A stretch of 12,412 bases of DNA from Clostridia bacterium (GTDB lineage Bacteria; Bacillota_A; Clostridia; Oscillospirales; Acutalibacteraceae), in NCBI GenBank assembly GCA_017390825.1, contig JAFPAK010000069.1, positions 1-12,412 on the forward strand, in the 5' to 3' direction. The position numbers and the translations under genes are program-made. The notes below the pieces were generated by a model. That model saw only the letters and a list, made by a program, of their open reading frames with translations, was not told the DNA's origin and ran no database searches. Shown here one piece after another: positions 1-5,811 of the stretch (position 1 is its first letter; every line of letters starts with the position of its first letter).

Positions 1-558
1 AATGAAGCAGGCTATATCGGTGTTATTATGATAAGTCGCAAACTGCTTATGGATATCGTTAAGGATGCAACAAAGCATAATTATACCGATATCAATAGCG
101 ATATAATCAAAAAGGCATTGCAGTCGGATGTTCGCGGCTATAGGGTAGGCGGATATGTTTCTGTAATTGATAGTATGCAGTCATATTTCGATGCAAATAT
201 GGATCTGCTCAATATTAATAAGCGCAAGGAACTTTTCTATCAAAATAGTCCGATATTCACAAAGCTTCGTGATGATATGCCCGCAAGATACGGATTTGAT
301 TCATCTGTCAAAAACTCACTTGTTGCTGATGGCTGCGTTATTGAGGGAGAGGTAGAAAACTGCATTATCTTCCGTGGTGTCAAGATCGGAAAGGGTGCAG
401 TTGTTCGCAATAGTATTCTTATGCAGAGCACCGTCATTGAAGACAATGTTTCTCTTGATTATGTCGTCGCAGATAAGAATGTTGTGTTCAAACAGGGAAG
501 AACCTTGGTAGGATGCCGTTCATTCCCGATGGTTATCGGTAAGGGTCTTACAGTATAA
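1..558 (+). CDS. glgD: GlgD, ADP-glucose pyrophosphorylase regulatory subunit (3' part)
   Basis: The frame is open from the first base, so this is the C-terminal 185 residues of a longer protein cut by the window edge; the ATG at 28 is internal. It shows the GlgD-type end of the nucleotidyltransferase domain (GGYVSVIDSMQSYFDANMDL) followed by a left-handed beta-helix with hexapeptide-like turns (CVIEGEVENCIIFRGVKIGKG). In clostridia GlgD pairs with catalytic GlgC to make ADP-glucose for glycogen synthesis; GlgD itself is usually regarded as regulatory and poorly active. That role is family knowledge, since the N-terminal active-site region is outside the window. A hairpin terminator follows 9 bases after the stop, which separates it from the next genes. 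Confidence 0.92.
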   Translation, partial: NEAGYIGVIMISRKLLMDIVKDATKHNYTDINSDIIKKALQSDVRGYRVGGYVSVIDSMQSYFDANMDLLNINKRKELFYQNSPIFTKLRDDMPARYGFDSSVKNSLVADGCVIEGEVENCIIFRGVKIGKGAVVRNSILMQSTVIEDNVSLDYVVADKNVVFKQGRTLVGCRSFPMVIGKGLTV

Positions 559-567
559 TACAGATAA

Positions 568-602
568 ACAGCTCCGCAATTGTTTTGCGGAGCTGTAATT
601 TT
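568..602 (+). terminator. Rho-independent terminator after glgD
   Basis: A perfect 12-bp stem (ACAGCTCCGCAA at 568-579 with its complement at 585-596) has a 5-base loop and is followed by AATTTT. It begins 9 bases after the glgD stop codon. Confidence 0.88.
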
Positions 603-613
603 GCACAAATGTA

Positions 614-642
614 TTGAAATCTGCGCTTATTGATGATAGAAT
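614..642 (+). promoter_or_regulatory. Candidate sigma-A promoter of the lysR gene
   Basis: A TTGAAA -35 box (614-619) is separated by 17 bases from a TAGAAT -10 box (637-642); each matches consensus at 5 of 6 positions. It lies just after the glgD terminator and would give a leader of about 30 bases. A weaker overlapping pair (TTGATG 630-635, TATAAA 653-658, also 17 apart) is an alternative. Predicted by eye only. Confidence 0.5.
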
Positions 643-679
643 TAATATATCTTATAAAATGTCGCAAAGGGTTGAATTT

Positions 680-1615
680 ATGAATCTATTACATTTTAAA
701 TATGCAGTGGAAATAGCAAAGACCAAGTCAATAAGCAAAGCAGCGGAAAATCTATTTATGGGACAGCCGAACCTTTCCAGAGCGATTAAGGAGTTAGAGG
801 AATCACTCGGTATTATCATCTTCAACAGAACTCCGAAGGGCATCAGTATCACACCTGAGGGGGAGGAGTTTTTGCGTTATGCAAAGCGTATCATACGCCA
901 GGTAGATGAGGTGGAAGAGATATATAAAAATGGTAGAAAACCTAAGACTCGTTTTTCCGCTTGTGTTCCGAGAGCTACATATCTTTCTCATGCTTTTACT
1001 GAGTTTGCCAAGCATATTAATGATAACAGCCCCGCAGATTTCTTTTATAAAGAAACTAACTCCATGCGCACAATAAACAGTATCATTAATGGCGACTATA
1101 ATATAGGTATAATACGATATCAGGATACATTTGAAAACTATTTTCTTTCAATGTTTGCACAAAAGCTGCTCGTTGCCGAGATAATTACTGATTTTTCGTA
1201 TGTGCTGGTAATGTCGGAAGATAGCCCTCTTGCCGATAAAGAGGTAATAACAACAGAAGATCTTTATGATTATGTTGAGATAAGTCACGCTGATCCGTAT
1301 GTGCCGTCACTTCCGCTTACCGATATAAAAAAAGCGGAGATATCGGAAAATGTTAAAAAGCATATATTTGTATTTGAACGGGGAAGTCAGTTTGATCTTC
1401 TTGAGCGTATGCCCGAAAGCTTTATGTGGGTATCACCGTTGCCGCAGGATGTGTGCGATAAGTATCATCTTGTTCAGCGAAAATGTGCCGATCAGCAGCG
1501 TACATACCGTGATGTTCTGATATACCGCATGGACTATACACCAACTGCACTTGATAAGAAATTCATTGAAGCGGTGAATAAGGCAAAGGACGAATATATT
1601 GACGAGATACGATAG
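680..1615 (+). CDS. LysR-family transcriptional regulator
   Basis: A 311-residue protein of normal LysR length. The N-terminus (MNLLHFKYAVEIAKTKSISK) begins the usual winged helix-turn-helix; the HTH covers about residues 18-44 (SKAAENLF, QPNLSRAIKELEESLG), followed by the FNRTPKGISITPEGEEFL wing. Residues from about 90 onward form the expected two-lobed effector-binding region, whose ligand cannot be read from sequence. The start at ATG 680 is chosen because it begins at the normal LysR N-terminus and has AAAGGG (666-671) 8 bases upstream; the frame extends to TTG 614, but that would add an atypical 22-residue tail. It lies 139 bases upstream of adhE on the same strand, with a weak terminator between. 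An inferred role is control of the adhE-hydrogenase unit; it could instead regulate itself or a distant target. Confidence 0.9.
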   Translation: MNLLHFKYAVEIAKTKSISKAAENLFMGQPNLSRAIKELEESLGIIIFNRTPKGISITPEGEEFLRYAKRIIRQVDEVEEIYKNGRKPKTRFSACVPRATYLSHAFTEFAKHINDNSPADFFYKETNSMRTINSIINGDYNIGIIRYQDTFENYFLSMFAQKLLVAEIITDFSYVLVMSEDSPLADKEVITTEDLYDYVEISHADPYVPSLPLTDIKKAEISENVKKHIFVFERGSQFDLLERMPESFMWVSPLPQDVCDKYHLVQRKCADQQRTYRDVLIYRMDYTPTALDKKFIEAVNKAKDEYIDEIR

Positions 1616-1639
1616 CTTTATTAAAGCTATGTTGTTTTT
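1612..1639 (+). terminator. Weak terminator at the end of lysR
   Basis: ATAGCTTTA (1612-1620) is mirrored by TAAAGCTAT (1622-1630), and GTTGTTTTT follows. The arm starts inside the lysR stop codon. The stem is A+T-rich, so termination may be partial and some readthrough into adhE is possible. Confidence 0.45.
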
Positions 1640-1657
1640 GATATATCCCTATATCAA
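1638..1657. promoter_or_regulatory. Inverted repeat upstream of the adhE promoter, candidate LysR-type operator
   Basis: TTGATAT (1638-1644), six bases, then ATATCAA (1651-1657) form a perfect 7-bp-arm dyad. Its centre lies about 53 bases before the predicted adhE transcription start and its edge 8 bases before the -35 box. This is a plausible activator position for LysR-type proteins, and a lysR gene ends immediately upstream. No direct evidence of binding; it could be incidental in A+T-rich DNA. Confidence 0.35.
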
Positions 1658-1665
1658 TAAAGCAT

Positions 1666-1694
1666 TTTACATTCGGCAATAAGTTTGTTAAAAT
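1666..1694 (+). promoter_or_regulatory. Promoter of the adhE-hydrogenase unit
   Basis: TTTACA (1666-1671) and TAAAAT (1689-1694) are separated by exactly 17 bases and each matches the sigma-A consensus at 5 of 6 positions. The start of transcription is expected near 1701, giving a leader of roughly 54 bases before adhE. The -10 box sits inside the Rex operator. Confidence 0.65.
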
Positions 1695-1702
1695 ATTAAC
1701 AG
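1685..1702. promoter_or_regulatory. Rex operator overlapping the adhE -10 box
   Basis: TTGTTAAAATATTAACAG matches the clostridial Rex consensus TTGTTAA-N4-TTAACAA at all but the last fixed position, with a perfect TGTTAA/TTAACA dyad. Rex is the NADH/NAD+-sensing repressor that controls adhE and hydrogenase genes in many Firmicutes. The operator covers the -10 box, so bound Rex should block RNA polymerase and high NADH should relieve it. The rex gene itself is not in this window. Confidence 0.82.
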
Positions 1703-1754
1703 GCACAAGGAAAGCCATATAAATTTATGATCAAATTTGAAAGGATTGGGTACA

Positions 1755-4370
1755 ATGGAAACTAAAAAGGATTACCCCATAGTTGAAAACCTTGAAACAC
1801 TTGAGGCAGCTCTTGCAAGAGTAAGAGAAGCTCAGAAGAAGTTTGCAACCTACACACAAGAGCAGGTAGATGCAATATTCCTCGCAGCTGCAACAGCTGC
1901 CAACAGAGCAAGAATTCCGCTTGCAAAAATGGCAGTAGCAGAAACCGGAATGGGCATCGTAGAAGACAAGGTCATTAAAAATCACTATGCATCAGAGTAT
2001 ATTTATAATGCATATAAAGATACCAAGACCTGCGGTGTTATTGAAGAAGATACTGCTTATGGTATCAAAAAGGTAGCAGAGCCTATCGGTGTAATTGCTG
2101 CGGTAATTCCTACAACCAACCCTACTTCAACTGCAATATTTAAAACACTTCTCGCACTTAAAACCAGAAACGGTATCATTATCAGCCCTCATCCGAGAGC
2201 AAAGGGCAGCACTATTGAGGCTGCAAAGATCGTTCTTGAAGCGGCAGTTGCTGCAGGTGCTCCGGAAGGCATTATCGATTGGATCGATATTCCCAGCCTT
2301 GAAATGACAAACACAGTTATGAAAGAAGCTGACATTATTCTTGCAACCGGCGGTCCCGGCATGGTTAAGGCTGCTTACTCAAGCGGTACACCTGCTCTTG
2401 GCGTTGGTGCAGGTAACACGCCGGCTATCATTGATGACTCAGCAGATATCGTTGTTGCTGTTAACTCTATCATTCATTCAAAAACTTTTGATAACGGTAT
2501 GATCTGTGCTTCAGAGCAGTCAGTTATTGTAAACAAGAGCGTTTATGATAAGGTGAAGAAGGAATTTGCTGCTCGCGGCTGCTATTTCCTTAACGAAGAT
2601 GAGATAGATAAGGTTCGTAAAACTATCATTATCAACGGCGCACTCAATGCAAAGATCGTTGGTCAGAAGCCGGTAACTATCGCTGCACTTGCAGGTGTAA
2701 CAGTTCCGGAAGAAACAAAGATCCTTATCGGCGAGGTAGAGAGCGTAGATATTTCTGAGGAATTCGCTCACGAAAAGCTTTCTCCTGTACTTGCTATGTA
2801 TAAAGCAAAGGATTTTGAAGATGCACTTGCTAAAGCAGAGCAGCTTGTTGCTGACGGCGGTTATGGTCACACATCTTCTATCTATCTTAATGCAGTTACA
2901 GAAAAAGCAAAGATCGATGAATTCGGCGCAAGAATGAAAACTTGCCGTATTCTCGTTAACACTCCCTCGTCACAGGGCGGTATCGGTGATATTTACAACT
3001 TTATGCTTGCTCCCTCACTTACCCTCGGCTGCGGCTCATGGGGCGGAAACTCTGTTTCTGAAAATGTAGGTGTTAAGCATCTTATCAATATCAAAACTGT
3101 TGCTGAAAGAAGGGAAAATATGTTGTGGTTCAGAGCGCCTGAAAAGGTTTATATTAAGAAAGGCTGCCTGCCTGTTGCTCTTGATGAGCTCAAGACTGTT
3201 ATGGGTAAGAAGAAGGCATTTATCGTAACCGATAACTTCCTTTACAGCAACGGATATACAAAGCCGATCACTGATAAGCTTGATGCAATGGGTATCACAC
3301 ATACAACCTTCTACAATGTTGCACCCGATCCGACACTTGGCTGTGCAAAAGAAGGAGCTGCACAGATGGCATCCTTCCAGCCTGATGTTATTATTGCTCT
3401 CGGCGGCGGTTCTGCTATGGACGCTGCAAAGATTATGTGGGTTATGTATGAGCATCCTGAAGCTGACTTTATGGATATGGCAATGCGCTTCATGGATATC
3501 AGAAAGAGAGTATATACATTCCCGAAGATGGGTGAGAAGGCATACTTCATCGCAGTTCCTACATCAGCAGGTACTGGTTCAGAGGTTACTCCTTTTGCAG
3601 TTATTACCGATGAAAATACCGGTGTAAAATATCCGCTTGCTGACTATGAGCTTCTCCCGAATATGGCTATTATTGATGCAGACTTCCATATGACTGCGCC
3701 TAAGGGTCTTACAGCCGCATCAGGCATAGATGCTGTAACCCACGCACTTGAAGCATATGCTTCTATAATGGCAACCGATTATACAGACGGTCTTGCACTT
3801 CGTTCACTCAAGATGATCTTTGAGTATCTGCCCAAGGCATATGATAATGGCCCGAATGATCCGATCGCTCGTGAGAAAATGGCTAATGCTGCTACTATGG
3901 CAGGTATGGCATTTGCAAATGCATTTCTCGGTGTTTGCCACTCTATGGCACATAAGCTCGGCGCATTCCACCATCTCCCTCACGGTGTTGCAAATGCACT
4001 TATGATCGAAGAGGTTCTTCGTTTCAATGCTGCTGAAGTACCGGCGAAGATGGGTACATTCTCACAGTACACACATCCGCATACACTTGCTCGTTACGCA
4101 GAGGTTGCAGATTATCTCGGCATCAAGGGTAAGAACGATACAGAGAAGCTTGAAAATCTTATCAAAGCTGTTAATGAGCTTAAAGAAAAAGTCGGCATTA
4201 AGAAAACTATCAAAGAGTACGGTATAGATGAGAAAGACTTCCTTGACCGTCTTGATGATATGGTTGAGCAGGCATTCGACGATCAGTGCACCGGCGCTAA
4301 CCCGAGATATCCGCTTATGAGCGAGATCAAGCAGATGTATCTTAACGCATATTATGGCGTAGAAAAATAA
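1755..4370 (+). CDS. adhE: Bifunctional acetaldehyde-CoA / alcohol dehydrogenase AdhE
   Basis: An 871-residue cytoplasmic enzyme that reduces acetyl-CoA to acetaldehyde and then ethanol, using two NADH. The N-terminal half is a CoA-acylating aldehyde dehydrogenase with GGPGM (about 199-203), GVGAGN (216-221) and catalytic Cys251 in GMICASEQ. The C-terminal half is an iron-dependent alcohol dehydrogenase with the GGGSAMDAAK cofactor motif (550-559) and the metal ligands Asp659 and His663 in DAVTH, His729 in GVCHSMAH and His743 in HLPHG. Spacing matches E. coli AdhE with a constant offset of about 6, so both active sites look intact. ATG 1755 is preceded by AAAGGA (1740-1745). Family members form helical spirosomes. 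It is the first gene of the unit, behind a Rex-controlled promoter, which fits its use when H2 or NADH is high. Confidence 0.97.
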   Translation: METKKDYPIVENLETLEAALARVREAQKKFATYTQEQVDAIFLAAATAANRARIPLAKMAVAETGMGIVEDKVIKNHYASEYIYNAYKDTKTCGVIEEDTAYGIKKVAEPIGVIAAVIPTTNPTSTAIFKTLLALKTRNGIIISPHPRAKGSTIEAAKIVLEAAVAAGAPEGIIDWIDIPSLEMTNTVMKEADIILATGGPGMVKAAYSSGTPALGVGAGNTPAIIDDSADIVVAVNSIIHSKTFDNGMICASEQSVIVNKSVYDKVKKEFAARGCYFLNEDEIDKVRKTIIINGALNAKIVGQKPVTIAALAGVTVPEETKILIGEVESVDISEEFAHEKLSPVLAMYKAKDFEDALAKAEQLVADGGYGHTSSIYLNAVTEKAKIDEFGARMKTCRILVNTPSSQGGIGDIYNFMLAPSLTLGCGSWGGNSVSENVGVKHLINIKTVAERRENMLWFRAPEKVYIKKGCLPVALDELKTVMGKKKAFIVTDNFLYSNGYTKPITDKLDAMGITHTTFYNVAPDPTLGCAKEGAAQMASFQPDVIIALGGGSAMDAAKIMWVMYEHPEADFMDMAMRFMDIRKRVYTFPKMGEKAYFIAVPTSAGTGSEVTPFAVITDENTGVKYPLADYELLPNMAIIDADFHMTAPKGLTAASGIDAVTHALEAYASIMATDYTDGLALRSLKMIFEYLPKAYDNGPNDPIAREKMANAATMAGMAFANAFLGVCHSMAHKLGAFHHLPHGVANALMIEEVLRFNAAEVPAKMGTFSQYTHPHTLARYAEVADYLGIKGKNDTEKLENLIKAVNELKEKVGIKKTIKEYGIDEKDFLDRLDDMVEQAFDDQCTGANPRYPLMSEIKQMYLNAYYGVEK

Positions 4371-4388
4371 GCAAGGAGTGGAATTGTT

Positions 4389-5138
4389 ATGAATTTTGAA
4401 AGAGTAATCGCAGTAAGAACAAACAAAACTGTTTACCGTGACGGTGACCGTACTATCAAGGTTTTCGATGAAGATTACAGCAAAGCAGACGTTCTCAACG
4501 AGGCACTTAATCAAGCAAGAGTTGAGGTAACCGGTCTTAACATTCCGAAGATCCTTGAAGTTACAATGATCGAGGGTAAATGGGCTATCATTTCAGAGTT
4601 TATCAAAGGTAAGCCCTTGTCACAGCTTATGGCTGAAAACCCGGACAAAACAGATGAGTATCTCAATATGTTTGTTGATCTTCAGCTTGAAGTGCATTCA
4701 AAGAGAGTTCCTCTTTTGAACAAGCTCAAGGATAAGATGGACAGAAAGATTAGCGAGGCTGACCTTGATGCAACTACTCGTTACGAGCTTCACACACGTC
4801 TTGAAGGTATGCCAAAACACAAAAAGGTTTGCCATGGTGACTTTAACCCTTCAAACATCATCGTAACCGATGAAGGTGTACCGTACATTCTTGACTGGTC
4901 ACACGCAACACAGGGAAATGCATCTGCAGACGCAGCAAGAACATATCTTCTCTTCTCACTTACCGGTGATAAAAGTCTGGCAGAGAAATATCTCAATCTT
5001 TTCTGCATGAAGAGTGATACTGCAAAACAGTATGTTCAGAAATGGCTTCCTATTGTTGCTGCTTCACAGTCTGTTAAGGGCAACCCCGAGGAAAAGGAAT
5101 TCCTCTTAAAGTGGGTAGATGTAGTAGATTACGAATAA
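4389..5138 (+). CDS. APH-fold small kinase / phosphotransferase
   Basis: A 249-residue protein with the aminoglycoside phosphotransferase / choline-kinase-like fold. A probable ATP-contacting Lys24 lies in RTIKVF, a hinge segment lies near residues 66-75 (AIISEFIKGK), the Brenner-type catalytic motif HGDFNPSN spans 149-156 (Asp151 catalytic, Asn156 metal ligand) and the DFG-equivalent Asp169 is in DWSHA. The active site therefore looks complete. It starts 18 bases after adhE with AAGGAG (4373-4378) ahead of the ATG, so it is co-transcribed. In the comparable R. albus unit I recall such a gene being annotated as a serine/threonine protein kinase. Its position with a SpoIIE-type phosphatase and a sensory hydrogenase supports a signalling role over antibiotic resistance. 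The substrate is unknown; small-molecule phosphorylation remains possible. Confidence 0.85.
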   Translation: MNFERVIAVRTNKTVYRDGDRTIKVFDEDYSKADVLNEALNQARVEVTGLNIPKILEVTMIEGKWAIISEFIKGKPLSQLMAENPDKTDEYLNMFVDLQLEVHSKRVPLLNKLKDKMDRKISEADLDATTRYELHTRLEGMPKHKKVCHGDFNPSNIIVTDEGVPYILDWSHATQGNASADAARTYLLFSLTGDKSLAEKYLNLFCMKSDTAKQYVQKWLPIVAASQSVKGNPEEKEFLLKWVDVVDYE

Positions 5139-5146
5139 AATCAGCC

Positions 5147-5178
5147 CGGCATACAGTGCATACTTGCACTGTATGCCG
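5147..5178 (+). other. Perfect 14-bp intra-operon RNA hairpin
   Basis: CGGCATACAGTGCA (5147-5160) pairs perfectly with 5165-5178 around a TACT loop. Only two T residues follow, so it is not a standard intrinsic terminator. It lies 9 bases after the kinase stop and 28 before the first ferredoxin ATG. It may stabilise or process the mRNA, or attenuate transcription between the two halves of the unit. Confidence 0.6.
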
Positions 5179-5206
5179 TTAGCGGAAAATCAAGGTGGAA
5201 TACTTT

Positions 5207-5446
5207 ATGAAAATTACAGTATGTATCGGCAGTTCATGTCATATCAAGGGCTCGCGTCAGGTTATTGAGCAGCTTCAACAGCTTATTGCAGATAACAATA
5301 TGAAGGAAAAGGTAGAACTTGCAGGAACATTCTGCATGGGTAAATGTCAGCAGGGCGTATGTGCAACTCTCGACGGTGAGTTTTTCTCAATTACACCGGA
5401 AACTACCGAAGAGTTTTTCAATACACACGTTTTGAACAAGACCTGA
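5207..5446 (+). CDS. Thioredoxin-like [2Fe-2S] ferredoxin, copy 1
   Basis: A 79-residue protein of the NuoE/HydC-like thioredoxin-fold [2Fe-2S] family. The four expected ligands are Cys6 and Cys11 (CIGSSC) and Cys43 and Cys47 (CMGKC); an extra Cys52 follows. It corresponds to the iron-sulfur part of NuoE without its N-terminal helical extension. The ATG at 5207 is preferred because AAGGTGG (5192-5198) sits 8 bases before it; the upstream GTG at 5195 lies inside that ribosome binding site. It probably passes single electrons to or from the adjacent hydrogenases, or links HydS to a partner; no NADH-binding subunit is encoded nearby. It is a tandem paralogue of the next gene. Confidence 0.88.
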   Translation: MKITVCIGSSCHIKGSRQVIEQLQQLIADNNMKEKVELAGTFCMGKCQQGVCATLDGEFFSITPETTEEFFNTHVLNKT

Positions 5447-5471
5447 TATTCCAATGGTTGCGATAAATCAA

Positions 5472-5495
5472 GGTATAGGTGTTATTGCCTATGCC
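5472..5495 (+). other. Imperfect hairpin before ferredoxin copy 2
   Basis: GGTATAGG (5472-5479) pairs with CCTATGCC (5488-5495) with one G-T wobble and an 8-base loop. Flanking TTGC (5458-5461) and GCAA (5496-5499) could extend the fold. No T-tract follows at once, so termination is unlikely. It occupies the 102-base gap between the two ferredoxin genes, in which no convincing promoter was seen. Confidence 0.35.
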
Positions 5496-5548
5496 GCAAT
5501 TTGTTGCGCCCCAAATAGCATGAATTCAATTTATGAAAGGCAATATTT

Positions 5549-5794
5549 ATGATAGTTCAGGTGTGTATCGGCAGTTCATGTCATATAAAGGGATCTCAGG
5601 AAATTGTTGAGATGATGAAAAAATCCATTGAAGACAACCGTCTTGAAAGTTATGTTATACTTGCCGGAAGCTTTTGCACAGGTAAATGCACACGGACAGG
5701 CGTTACAATAACGGTCGATGATAAAGCATATACAGGGATTACTAAGGATACATTTGCAGAATTTTTTAAATCTGAAATTCTTTCTAAAATTTGA
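5549..5794 (+). CDS. Thioredoxin-like [2Fe-2S] ferredoxin, copy 2
   Basis: An 81-residue paralogue of the preceding protein with ligands in the same places: Cys6, Cys11, Cys43 and Cys47 (CIGSSC and CTGKC). It lacks the extra Cys52 of copy 1. The two share VCIGSSCHIKGS at the first cluster loop, and the DNA there is nearly identical while the rest has diverged, which suggests an old tandem duplication with constraint on the cluster loop. AAAGG (5536-5540) precedes the ATG by 8 bases. It ends 17 bases before hydS. Likely a small electron carrier or docking subunit for the hydrogenases; which partner each copy serves cannot be told. Confidence 0.88.
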   Translation: MIVQVCIGSSCHIKGSQEIVEMMKKSIEDNRLESYVILAGSFCTGKCTRTGVTITVDDKAYTGITKDTFAEFFKSEILSKI

Positions 5795-5811
5795 AGATAG
5801 GGTGTGTAAAA

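Noticed and set aside
614..679. Extended LysR start at TTG 614
   Set aside because: It would add 22 residues before a normal LysR N-terminus and overlaps the best promoter; ATG 680 has a proper ribosome binding site.
4389..5138. Aminoglycoside resistance gene
   Set aside because: The fold is shared, but co-transcription with adhE and hydrogenase genes and the absence of mobile-element features argue against a resistance role.
5447..5548. Separate promoter or terminator between the two ferredoxin genes
   Set aside because: No well-spaced -35/-10 pair and no T-tract after the hairpin were found; readthrough within one unit is more likely.
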